Shown here: one piece after another, positions 9,948 to 19,314 of the stretch
How the letters are laid out: every line of letters begins with the position of its first letter
Position numbering within the stretch: position 1 is the first letter of the stretch
Source of the DNA: Acidimicrobiaceae bacterium
GTDB lineage: Bacteria > Actinomycetota > Acidimicrobiia > Acidimicrobiales > Bog-793
Assembly (NCBI GenBank): GCA_027306925.1
Contig: DAHUXW010000041.1
Location: 1-51,827, forward strand
Direction: 5' to 3'
Length of the DNA: 51,827 bases
Notes under the pieces: generated by a model
Seen by the model: the letters and a program-made list of their open reading frames with translations, nothing else
Database searches by the model: none
What the model was told of the DNA's origin: nothing
Made by a program: the position numbers and the translations under genes

Positions 9948-12900
9948 TCAAGCTCGGGGGGCGTACTCGCGGTCGGTGCTCGGGTCGGCGACCGTGTCGC
10001 CGGCGAGGTTGACCGGGCGTCCCGGCGCGCCGCCGGAGACGGGATCGGCCGGATCGCCGTCGCGCTCGGACCGTCCCGACTCGACGGCCGTGACCTCGAC
10101 GACCGTGCGCTCGACCAGCGGCCGCTCGGGGACGTCCACGGCCCCGCGCCCGGGCCGGCCGCCGAACACCTCGACGCGGGCGCGGCCGTTCTCCTTCGCC
10201 CGGTACATGGCCTCGTCCGCGCCGCGCAGCGCGACCTCGGGGCTCGCGGACCCGTCGACGACCGCGACGCCACACGAGACCGTGAGCGCGATGTCGCGTC
10301 CGTCGACGCGCACGGGCCGGTCGACGAGGCCGAGGACGCGGTCCGCGAGCACGCGCGCCTCGTCCTCGTCCGCGACGCCCTCGCAAACGACGAGGAACTC
10401 GTCGCCGCCGAAGCGGGCCGTCGTGTCGCCGATGCGGACGCCCGCGGCGAGCCGGCCGGCGAGCTCGACGAGGACGCGGTCCCCGACGACGTGCCCGAGG
10501 CCGTCGTTCACGAGCTTGAAGTTGTCGACGTCGACGAAGAGCACGGCGACCTTCGTCCCGTCCGCGCGCGCCTGCTCGAGCGAGCGGGCGAGGCAGTGCT
10601 CGAGCGCGAGGCGGTTCGGCAGGCCGGTGAGCGCGTCGTGGAGCGCCTGCTGCTCGAGCGCGCGCTCGACGCGCTTCCTCGCGGTGATGTCCTGCAGCTG
10701 GCCGAAGACGTACGCGACGGCACCGTTCTCGTCGCGCACTGCGGTCACGTCCACGAGCGCCCAGATGATCTCCGCGTCCGCCCGCAGGAGCCTGCGCTCG
10801 GCGCGGTAGTGGTTGCGGGTGCCGGCGAGCAGCTCGCCGAGGAGCTCGCGGCGCCCGGCGACGTCGTCGGGGTGGATGAAGCCCTCGGCGTTCGCGCCGA
10901 CGAGCTCCTTCTCGCGCCGACCGAGCAGGGTGCACAACGCGGCGTTCACGCGCGTGACCGTGCCGTCGGGGTCGAACATGACCATGCCGATCGCTCCGCG
11001 CTCGAAGCCGAGCCGGCAGCGCTCCTCGGCGAGCCGCCGGTCGCGCTCGAGCTGGCGCCGGTCGGTGATGTCCCGGCCGATCGACGACGCGCCGACCAGG
11101 TCGCCCGCGCTGTCGTACACGGGCGAGACGCTGAGCGAGAGCTCGAACGTGGAGCCGTCCGCGCGGGCCGCGTCGATCGCGGGGACGTAGACGTGCTCGC
11201 CACGCCCGACCTGCGCGAGCAGCTCCGCGAGGCGCGAGCGCTCGTGCCCGGCGACGATCAGGTCCGCAGCGCCGCCGACGACCGTGGCCGCCTCGTAGCC
11301 GTAGAGCTGCGCCGAGGACCGGTTCCAGCTCGAGATCCGACCGTCGAGCGTGATGCCGACGATCGAGTCCATCGAGGACTCGACGATGGCCGAGAGCTGT
11401 GCCATCGACTCCTCGGCGCGCTTTCGCGCGCTGATGTCGCGCACGTTGACGACGACACCGCAGATCGCCGGCTCGTCGAGCCGGTTGCTCAGCGTGACCT
11501 CGACCCAGCGGACCCCCTGCGCCGCGTCCGCGACGCGCACCTCCACCCGTCCGGTCGCGTGGGCACGGCCGGTGACGTCGGCGAACAGCCTGACGATCGG
11601 CCGGCGGTCGGCGCGGTGCACGAGCGCGCGCCCGTCGGCGCCGACGACGTCGTCGACGGGCGCGAAGGTCGCGATCGTCGCGCTCGCCTCCGTGACGATC
11701 CCGCGCTCGTCGATCACCAGGTACGCCTCCGCCGCGTGCTCGAGCAGCAGGTGCTGCCGGCGCTCGACCGTGACCAGCGCATCCCGCGCGGCGCGCGCCG
11801 CGGCGAGCTCGTCCTTCGCTGCAGCGAGCGCGTCTCTCGCGGTCCCGAGCTCGTCGAGCGCGGCGTGCGCGGCCCCGAGCTCGGCGTGCGCGGCGTGCGC
11901 GTCCTCGAGCTCGGCCTTCGCGGCCTCGAGCGCGTCGCGCGCGGCACGCTCGTCTTCGAGCGCGTCCTTCGTCGCGGCGAGCTCGGCCGTGGTGGCCGAC
12001 AGCGCGTCCTTCGCGGACGCGAGCTCGTCGCGCGCCGAGCGCGCGGCCGCGAGCTCGGCCGTCGCGACCGCGAGCGAGTCGTGCGCCGCCCCGAGCGCGG
12101 CCGGGGTGGCCGACAGCGCGTCCTTCGCGGACGCGAGCTCGTCCTGCGCCGAGCGCGCGGCCGCGAGCTCGCCCTTCGCGGACGCGAGCTCGTCCTGCGC
12201 TGACGCGAGCGCCTCCTTCGCGGCGGCGAGCTCGTCGTGCACGGCGCGCGCTGCGGTGCGGTCGCGCAGCGAGACGACGGCGCAGTAGGGCACCGGATCG
12301 CCGGCACGGGCGACCGGTGTGACCACGCACTCGACGACCAGCTCGCCCCCGTCGGGCGCCGGCACCAGGCACGGCGTCGCGGGAACGGCCTCGCCGGTGC
12401 GCAGCGCGACAGCCGGTGGCAGCTCGTCGGGCTCGTACGGCGTGCCGGTCGCGTCGCGCCAGCCCGCGAGCGCGCCTGCGAGCATCTCGAAGCGGAGGTC
12501 GTCGGGCGATCGGCCAAGCAGCGCGGCCCCTGCGGCGTTGACGTCGAGGACCCGGCCGGACATCGAGAGCAGGACGACTCCGTCGCCGACCGCCGCCGGC
12601 AGCGCACCGAGCAGCACGGCGACGTCGGCGGCAGCGGCGCGGCGGCGCTCCGGCGACGCGGACCGCTCGAGCGCGTCCCACAGCTTGCCGCGCGCCGCGC
12701 CCTTCCAGCCCACGCGCTCCGCGCCGCGCGCCGACACGTCCTGCGCGAGCTCGGACGGGCCGACGACGACGACCGGCGTCCCCGGTGCGCACACGGCGAG
12801 CTCGTCGACCAGGTCGACCCAGATCGCGCCGCGCGCGCTCCGCACGCCGACGACGACCGCCGCGGGCACGTCGCCGGCCGCGAGCGCGAGCGCGTCCCGG

Positions 12901-12950
12901 GCGGTCGCGGCGGGCCGGACCACGGCAGTCGTCCCGGCGACCGTGGTCAC
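9948..12950 (-). CDS. PAS-coiled coil-PAS-GGDEF diguanylate cyclase
   Basis: This is a signalling protein of at least 1000 residues that probably makes cyclic di-GMP. Visible order: an N-terminal alpha/beta region, a first PAS, and a long Ala-rich coiled coil (about 255-400). Three more PAS repeats (about 400-770) each end in R/DISARKR-like, RDITDRRQ or QDITARKR linkers. A GGDEF domain (about 785-945) has LHDALTGLPNR and the intact active-site motif FGGDEF. I saw no transmembrane segment. GTG 12950 is the first usual start. The frame stays open upstream and encodes APVVVVADPDDLDELAAIV, which looks like the first strand and helix of a receiver-like fold. A CTG at 13046 with AGGGGG upstream may therefore be the real start. 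The sensed signal is unknown. Confidence 0.88.
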   Translation of the reverse strand: MTTVAGTTAVVRPAATARDALALAAGDVPAAVVVGVRSARGAIWVDLVDELAVCAPGTPVVVVGPSELAQDVSARGAERVGWKGAARGKLWDALERSASPERRRAAAADVAVLLGALPAAVGDGVVLLSMSGRVLDVNAAGAALLGRSPDDLRFEMLAGALAGWRDATGTPYEPDELPPAVALRTGEAVPATPCLVPAPDGGELVVECVVTPVARAGDPVPYCAVVSLRDRTAARAVHDELAAAKEALASAQDELASAKGELAAARSAQDELASAKDALSATPAALGAAHDSLAVATAELAAARSARDELASAKDALSATTAELAATKDALEDERAARDALEAAKAELEDAHAAHAELGAAHAALDELGTARDALAAAKDELAAARAARDALVTVERRQHLLLEHAAEAYLVIDERGIVTEASATIATFAPVDDVVGADGRALVHRADRRPIVRLFADVTGRAHATGRVEVRVADAAQGVRWVEVTLSNRLDEPAICGVVVNVRDISARKRAEESMAQLSAIVESSMDSIVGITLDGRISSWNRSSAQLYGYEAATVVGGAADLIVAGHERSRLAELLAQVGRGEHVYVPAIDAARADGSTFELSLSVSPVYDSAGDLVGASSIGRDITDRRQLERDRRLAEERCRLGFERGAIGMVMFDPDGTVTRVNAALCTLLGRREKELVGANAEGFIHPDDVAGRRELLGELLAGTRNHYRAERRLLRADAEIIWALVDVTAVRDENGAVAYVFGQLQDITARKRVERALEQQALHDALTGLPNRLALEHCLARSLEQARADGTKVAVLFVDVDNFKLVNDGLGHVVGDRVLVELAGRLAAGVRIGDTTARFGGDEFLVVCEGVADEDEARVLADRVLGLVDRPVRVDGRDIALTVSCGVAVVDGSASPEVALRGADEAMYRAKENGRARVEVFGGRPGRGAVDVPERPLVERTVVEVTAVESGRSERDGDPADPVSGGAPGRPVNLAGDTVADPSTDREYAPRA

Positions 12951-13205
12951 GATCGCGGCGAGCTCGTCCAGGTCGTCCGGATCGGCGACGACGACGACGG
13001 GCGCCCCGCCCGCCGATCGTTCGTGCTCCGGATTACGTCGTGTCAGCGTGGGCCCCCTGCGCTCGTCCCTGGGAGCACCAACGGCCGGTCGACGGGGTCG
13101 GGTTTAGCCGATCGTGATCCGGCGGCGGCACGGTAGCCTGCAGGAGCGCCTTCGTGCGGGCCGCACGAAGTACGGGACCGGCGAGAACACGGGACGAGGG
13201 CTGAG

Positions 13206-13604
13206 ATGACGCGACGGCGAGCTGGGGCGTCCGGATCGCACAAGGTGCGCACGACGATCGTCGCCGGCGTGGCGGGCGGCCTCGTCGGTGCGGTCGTCCG
13301 GACCCTCGCGCGCCGTGCCCGCACGCGCCGCGAACAGGGGGAGCTGGCGTTCTCGCGCGCAAGCCACGGGCTGTGGCCGCCGGTGCCGCACGCCGAGGAG
13401 CGCTCGGTGCAGATCGCCGCAGACCGCGCGACCGGCGACGGTGCCGGTGACCTCGCGCCCGCGGAGACCGCCGGGGTCGCCGTCGCCGATCGGACGGCGG
13501 GCGAGCCGGCCGCCGGGGCGACCGGAGGCGCCGCGCCCGCCGACGACTCCCCGGACGGGGCCGACGGCACGCCGGACGGAACCGACGCGAAGGAAGCCGA
13601 CTAG
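13206..13604 (+). CDS. Hypothetical small protein with Gly/Val-rich hydrophobic segment (132 aa)
   Basis: The ATG at 13206 has a GGACGAGGG ribosome-site-like run upstream, and third positions are G/C-rich. The protein has a basic start (MTRRRAGASGSHKVRT). A short hydrophobic glycine-zipper-like stretch follows (IVAGVAGGLVGAVV), then an Arg-rich patch and a low-complexity Ala/Asp/Gly/Pro tail. It could be a small membrane-associated protein. Its stop codon shares the CTAG tetranucleotide with the stop of convergent serA. Overlapping antisense frames exist, so reality is probable but not certain. Confidence 0.55.
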   Translation: MTRRRAGASGSHKVRTTIVAGVAGGLVGAVVRTLARRARTRREQGELAFSRASHGLWPPVPHAEERSVQIAADRATGDGAGDLAPAETAGVAVADRTAGEPAAGATGGAAPADDSPDGADGTPDGTDAKEAD

Positions 13605-15166
13605 CTGGTCACCTGGTGGACGCCGAGGATCCCGGGGCGTGACGCGAGGTCGGCGAGGACCTCCCGGTCGAGCGGCCGGTCGACGGTGAGGACCATGAGC
13701 GCCGTGCCCTCACCGCGGGTCTGGCCGACCGCCATGTCCGCGATGCTCACGCCCGCGTCGCCGAGGGCGGTGCCGACGACGCCGATCATCCCCGGACGGT
13801 CGTCGTTGCGCACGACGAGCATCTGCGGGGCGGGCGGCAGCTCGACCTGGTGCTCGTCGACCATGACGATGCGCGGCGCGCCGTCGTGGCCGACGAGCGT
13901 GCCCGCGACCGAGTGGGCGTCGGAGCGGACTGTGACGAGGCTCACGCGGTCGCGCGTCGTCGTCGTCTGCGACTCCCGGACCGCGAGACCGCGCTCCTCG
14001 GCGAGGCGGGGCGCGTTCACGTAGGTCACGGGCTCGTCGCTCGCGACCGCGAAGACGCCCTTCAGCACCGAGAGCGTGAGGATCCCGACGTCCTCGGCCG
14101 CGAGCGCGCCCTCGTACTCGACCTCGATCTCGTCCGGGAGCCCGTCGGACAGCGACGAGAAGAACTTCCCGAGCTGCTCGGCGATGCCGAGGAACGGCCG
14201 GACCGCCTCGGACGCGCCGCGCGCCGCGACGTTCACCGCGTACGGGACGAAGTCGCCGGCGAGCGCGAGGACGATCTGCTCGGCGATCTGCTCGCCCGCC
14301 TTGTCCTGCGCCTCCCCCGTGCTCGCGCCGAGGTGCGGCGTGACGACGACGCTCGGAAGCGAGAACAGCGGCGACTCGGTCGTGGGCTCGCTCGCGAACA
14401 CGTCGAGCGCCGCGCCGGCGACGTGGCCGGCCGAGATCGCCTCCGCGAGAGCGTCCTCGTCGACGATGCCGCCACGCGCCGCGTTCACGATGCGCACACC
14501 GGGCTTGGCCTTCGCGAGGAGCTCCTTGCCGAACAGCCCGGCGGTCTCCTTGTTCTTCGGGAGGTGGATCGTGATGAAGTCCGAGGTCGCGACGAGGTCG
14601 TCGATACCGAGCAGCTCGACGCCCATGCGCCGCGCCCGGTCCGGCGCGATGTACGGGTCGTACGCGACGAGGCGCATGCCGAACGCGAGCGCACGCTGGG
14701 CGACGAGCGCGCCGATGCGCCCGAGGCCGACGACGCCGAGCGTCTTGCCGTGGAGCTCGACGCCCTCCCACTTCGAGCGCTCCCAGCGGCCGGCGACGAG
14801 CGCCGCGTGCGCCTGAGGGACGTTGCGCGCCTGGGCGAGGAGCAGGGCGAACGCGTGCTCGGCCGCGGACAGCACGTTGGACTCCGGCGCGTTCACGACC
14901 ATGACGCCGAGCCGGGTCGCCGCGGGGACGTCGACGTTGTCGAGGCCGACGCCCGCGCGGCCGACGACCTTCAGGTCACGGCCGGCCTCGAGCACCGCCT
15001 CGGTCACCTTCGTCGCCGAGCGCACGACGAGCGCGTCGGCGCCCGCGACGAGGCCGAGCAGCGACTCGGGAGTCCACTCGAGCTGCACGTCGACCTCGTG
15101 GCCGGCCGCGGCCATCGCGTCGAGCCCGCTCTGCGCGAGCTTCTCTGTCACCAGGATCCGGGCCAT
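13601..15166 (-). CDS. serA: D-3-phosphoglycerate dehydrogenase
   Basis: This NAD enzyme catalyses the first step of serine synthesis. It is the long, 521-residue actinobacterial form. It has a substrate/catalytic domain with GRAGVGLDNVD, a Rossmann motif VGLGRIGA (about 147-154), NAARGGIVDEDAL, and the catalytic His region VVTPHLGAST. The ASB intervening domain (about 320-440) and a C-terminal ACT domain (LVVRNDDRPGMIGVVG) probably mediate serine feedback. The ATG at 15166 gives MARILVTEKLAQSGLD. It follows an aminotransferase gene with 35 bases between, and converges with the small gene at 13206. Confidence 0.95.
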   Translation of the reverse strand: MARILVTEKLAQSGLDAMAAAGHEVDVQLEWTPESLLGLVAGADALVVRSATKVTEAVLEAGRDLKVVGRAGVGLDNVDVPAATRLGVMVVNAPESNVLSAAEHAFALLLAQARNVPQAHAALVAGRWERSKWEGVELHGKTLGVVGLGRIGALVAQRALAFGMRLVAYDPYIAPDRARRMGVELLGIDDLVATSDFITIHLPKNKETAGLFGKELLAKAKPGVRIVNAARGGIVDEDALAEAISAGHVAGAALDVFASEPTTESPLFSLPSVVVTPHLGASTGEAQDKAGEQIAEQIVLALAGDFVPYAVNVAARGASEAVRPFLGIAEQLGKFFSSLSDGLPDEIEVEYEGALAAEDVGILTLSVLKGVFAVASDEPVTYVNAPRLAEERGLAVRESQTTTTRDRVSLVTVRSDAHSVAGTLVGHDGAPRIVMVDEHQVELPPAPQMLVVRNDDRPGMIGVVGTALGDAGVSIADMAVGQTRGEGTALMVLTVDRPLDREVLADLASRPGILGVHQVTS

Positions 15167-15201
15167 CTGCGCGTCTGCTCCCTCGTCGCTCGGCTGCGCT
15201 C

Positions 15202-16455
15202 TCAACCCTCGACCGGCGGCTCGACCTCGCGGAGCAGCTCGCCGATGCGCGAGATGCCCTTCACGAGGTCGTCGTCGGAGAGGGCGTACGAGAAGCGAGC
15301 GTAGCCGGGGGCGCCGAAGGCCTCTCCCGGCACGAACGCGACCTGGGCCTCCTCGAGCACGACCTCGGCGAGCTCGAGCGTCGTCGAAGGCCGACGGCCG
15401 CGCAGCCCGCGGCCGAGGACCGCCTCGAACGACGGGAACGCGTAGAACGCCCCCTGCGGCTCGAAGCACGACACGCCGGCGATCTCGTTCAGCATCGTGT
15501 GGATCGTGCGCCGGCGCCGGTCGAACGCCGCCCGCATCCGTGCGACCGCCTCGAGGTCGCCGGAGACCGCGGCGAGCGCGGCTCGCTGCGCGACGTTCGA
15601 GACGTTCGACGTCACGTGCGACTGCAGGTTCGTCGCGGCGTCGACGACGTCGCGGGGCCCGACCATCCACCCGACGCGCCACCCGGTCATCGCGTACGTC
15701 TTCGCGACGCCGTTCACGACGACGCAGCGGTCGGCGAGGCCGGGGACGACGACCGGCATGGAGTGCTGCTCGGCGCCGTCGTAGACGAGGTGCTCGTAGA
15801 TCTCGTCGGCGAGCACCCACCAGCCCCGACGGAGCGCGAGCTCCCCGATCGCGGCGATCGCCTCGCGGCCGTAGACCGCGCCGGAGGGGTTCGACGGCGA
15901 TACGAACAGGAGCATCTTCGTCCGGGGGGTCGCCGCCCGCTCGAGCTGCTCGAGGCTCACCTGGAACCCGGTCGACGCGTCGGTCGGCACGGGCACGGGG
16001 ACCCCGCCGGCGAGCGCGATCGCCTCGGGGTAGGTCGTCCAGTACGGGGCCGGGACGATCACCTCGTCGCCGGGGTCGAGGAGCGTCGCGAACGTGTTCG
16101 CGATCGCCTGCTTGCCGCCGTTGGTCACGAGGACCTGGGAGGACTCGACCGCGTAGCCCGAGTCGCGCGCGGTCTTCGCGGCGATCGCGGCGCGCAGCTC
16201 GGGGAGCCCGGCGGTCGGCGTGTAGCGGTGGTTGCGCGGGTCGCGGCACGCGGCGGCGGCGGCCTCGACGATCGCCTCGGGAGTCGGGAAGTCCGGCTCG
16301 CCTGCGCCGAAGCCGACCACGTCGACGCCGGCCGCCTTCAGGGACTTCGCCTTCGCGTCGATCGCGAGCGTCGCGGACGGCGCGACGGCCCCGACGCGGC
16401 GCGAGATCCTCGGGCGGGTCGTGTCCGCGGTGGCGATGTCTGGAGGCGGTGCCAT
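15202..16455 (-). CDS. Class I pyridoxal-phosphate aminotransferase (aspartate/aromatic type)
   Basis: This is a fold-type I aminotransferase of 417 residues. [13 protein letters not shown] is near the start, followed by VTNGGKQAI, the PLP-contacting [12 protein letters not shown], and [12 protein letters not shown]. The Schiff-base lysine lies in [16 protein letters not shown], and a C-terminal arginine in ARFSYALS. The pattern is that of the AspB/AAT I-gamma subgroup, usually annotated as aspartate aminotransferase. Substrate preference cannot be read from the sequence. It lies upstream of serA on the same strand and diverges from serC with 73 bases between, which suggests a link to serine or general transamination. 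Confidence 0.85.
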   Translation of the reverse strand: MAPPPDIATADTTRPRISRRVGAVAPSATLAIDAKAKSLKAAGVDVVGFGAGEPDFPTPEAIVEAAAAACRDPRNHRYTPTAGLPELRAAIAAKTARDSGYAVESSQVLVTNGGKQAIANTFATLLDPGDEVIVPAPYWTTYPEAIALAGGVPVPVPTDASTGFQVSLEQLERAATPRTKMLLFVSPSNPSGAVYGREAIAAIGELALRRGWWVLADEIYEHLVYDGAEQHSMPVVVPGLADRCVVVNGVAKTYAMTGWRVGWMVGPRDVVDAATNLQSHVTSNVSNVAQRAALAAVSGDLEAVARMRAAFDRRRRTIHTMLNEIAGVSCFEPQGAFYAFPSFEAVLGRGLRGRRPSTTLELAEVVLEEAQVAFVPGEAFGAPGYARFSYALSDDDLVKGISRIGELLREVEPPVEG

Positions 16456-16525
16456 ACCTGCAATGCTGGCACAGACGGACGATGAGGCTCATGGCGGCGC
16501 GCCCCGGAGCCGACGACGGAGGTAG

Positions 16526-17659
<1,134 letters not shown>

Positions 17660-17750
17660 GAAGGAGGATGGCCGGACCCGAGGCGACCGCGCGTCCCGCC
17701 GTGCTGGGTCCGGGTGGCGTTGCACCGCGACCCCGGCCCGTGCCGGGCGG

Positions 17751-19220
17751 TCACGGGTGGAGACGGGAGCCGGCCGCGTCGAACGCCGCCGCCCCCCCGG
17801 GCGTCGGCCGGTAGACGGGCAGCTCGGTGTGGGCGCGGACGACGGCCCGCAGCCCGGGGAGGTCCGCGCCGAGCGCACCCATGGCGCGCGCCTGGACGAG
17901 CACGTTGCCGATCGCCGCGGCCTCGGCCGGACCGGCGACGACGTCGCAGCCGCACGCGTCGGCGGTTAGCTGGCAGAGCAGCGCGTTGCGCGCTCCTCCC
18001 CCGACGAGGTGGACCGTGTCGACGTCCCGGTGCGCGAGCGCCTTCGCGCGCTCGATCGCACGCCGGTACGCGAGCGCGAGGCTGTCGAGCACGCACCGGG
18101 TGACCTCGCCCGGCGTGCGCGGCGCGGCCTGGCCCGTCGCGCGGCACGCGGCGGCGATCCGAGCGGGCATGTCCCCGGGGGCGAGGAGCGCGTCGTCGTC
18201 GACGTCGACGACGGACGCGAGCGCGGGCAGCGACGCGGCCTCGCGGACGAGGTCGTCGACCTCGACGACGAGACCGGCGCGCGACCACGTCCGAATCGAC
18301 TCCTGGAGGAGCCAAAGCCCCATGACGTTTCTCAGGTAGCGGGTCGTGCCGTCGAGGCCGCGCTCGTTCGTGAAGTTCGCGAGCCTGCTCGCCTCGTCGA
18401 TCACCGGCGCGGGCAGCTCGAGCCCGACGAGCGACCACGTGCCGCACGAGACGTACGCGAAGTGCTCGCCGGACGCGGGCACCGCGGCGACGGCGGACGC
18501 GGTGTCGTGCGACGCGACCGTGGTGAGCGGCACGCGCCCCTCGAGCCCGGTGTCCTCGAGGACGGCGGGCAGCAGGTCGCCCGCCGGGTCGCCGGGCCTG
18601 CGGAGGGGCGCGAGCAGGTCCGGCCGGACCCCGGCGATCGCGAGGAGCTCGCGGTCCCACTCGAGCCCGTGCGCGGCCAGCAGCGCCGTCGTCGAGGCGT
18701 TGGTCTCCTCCGTGCCCTCGACGCCCGTGAGGAAGTAGCCGAGCAGGTCCGGGACGAGCAGCAGGCGCTGCGCGGCGTCGAGCGCGGGGCTCCCCGCAGC
18801 GGCCGCGAGCTGGAAGAGCGTGTCGAACCGCTGGAGCTGGACGCCCGTGCGACGATAAAGCTCGGGCGCGGGGATGCGCGCGAGGACCTCCTCGACGACG
18901 CCGAGCGTCCGCGCGTCCCGGTGGTGGACCGGGTTCGACACGAGCGCTCCCGTGCGGTCGATGATCCCGTAGTCGACGGCCCAGGAGTCGATGCCGACCG
19001 AGTCGACGGAGCCCGCGAGCCGGCCGGCGGCGCGCAGGCCGTCGAGCACACCTCGGTGCAGCCGGAGGAGGTCCCAGTAGAGGGTGTCCGCGACCGGCAC
19101 CGCCCCGTTCCAGAACCGGGCGACCTCACGCAGCTCCAGCGCGCCCGCGTCGACCGAGCCGAGGAACACCCGGCCGCTCGACGCGCCGAGATCGACGGCG
19201 ACGACGCGCGCGGTGCTCAC
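17751..19220 (-). CDS. rhaB: L-rhamnulokinase
   Basis: This FGGY-family kinase phosphorylates L-rhamnulose at O1. The 489-residue length fits RhaB. VVAVDLGASSGRVFLG opens the protein and IDSWAVDYGIID contains the catalytic-site aspartate region. SCGTWSLVGLELP, RLANFTNERG and LRNVMGLWLLQE are typical of rhamnulokinases, and HLVGGGARNALLCQLTADAC is the ATP-binding C-terminal motif. I place the start at GTG 19220 (MSTARVVAVDLG). The longer frame to 19295 adds only Arg/Ala-rich sequence. No ribosome site is visible. It is the last gene of rhaI-rhaEW-rhaB, 94 bases after rhaEW. Confidence 0.92.
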   Translation of the reverse strand: MSTARVVAVDLGASSGRVFLGSVDAGALELREVARFWNGAVPVADTLYWDLLRLHRGVLDGLRAAGRLAGSVDSVGIDSWAVDYGIIDRTGALVSNPVHHRDARTLGVVEEVLARIPAPELYRRTGVQLQRFDTLFQLAAAAGSPALDAAQRLLLVPDLLGYFLTGVEGTEETNASTTALLAAHGLEWDRELLAIAGVRPDLLAPLRRPGDPAGDLLPAVLEDTGLEGRVPLTTVASHDTASAVAAVPASGEHFAYVSCGTWSLVGLELPAPVIDEASRLANFTNERGLDGTTRYLRNVMGLWLLQESIRTWSRAGLVVEVDDLVREAASLPALASVVDVDDDALLAPGDMPARIAAACRATGQAAPRTPGEVTRCVLDSLALAYRRAIERAKALAHRDVDTVHLVGGGARNALLCQLTADACGCDVVAGPAEAAAIGNVLVQARAMGALGADLPGLRAVVRAHTELPVYRPTPGGAAAFDAAGSRLHP

Positions 19221-19314
19221 CGACGGTCGGAGGGAGGGCGCCTTCGCCCGCGCGCGCGAGGCCCTGCCGCGACCCGGCCGGCGGGCACGGCCCACGCCCG
19301 GCGCGGTGCGGGCC

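Noticed and set aside
13043-13570. Minus-strand frame opposite the small gene at 13206
   Set aside because: Ala/Pro/Arg low-complexity product without motifs. The plus-strand frame has a better ribosome site and a coherent protein.
17668-17814. Short plus-strand frame beginning at an ATG directly after AAGGAGG, behind serC
   Set aside because: The ribosome site touches the ATG with no spacing, the product is Pro/Gly/Arg-rich, and the frame overlaps the rhaB 3' end in antisense.
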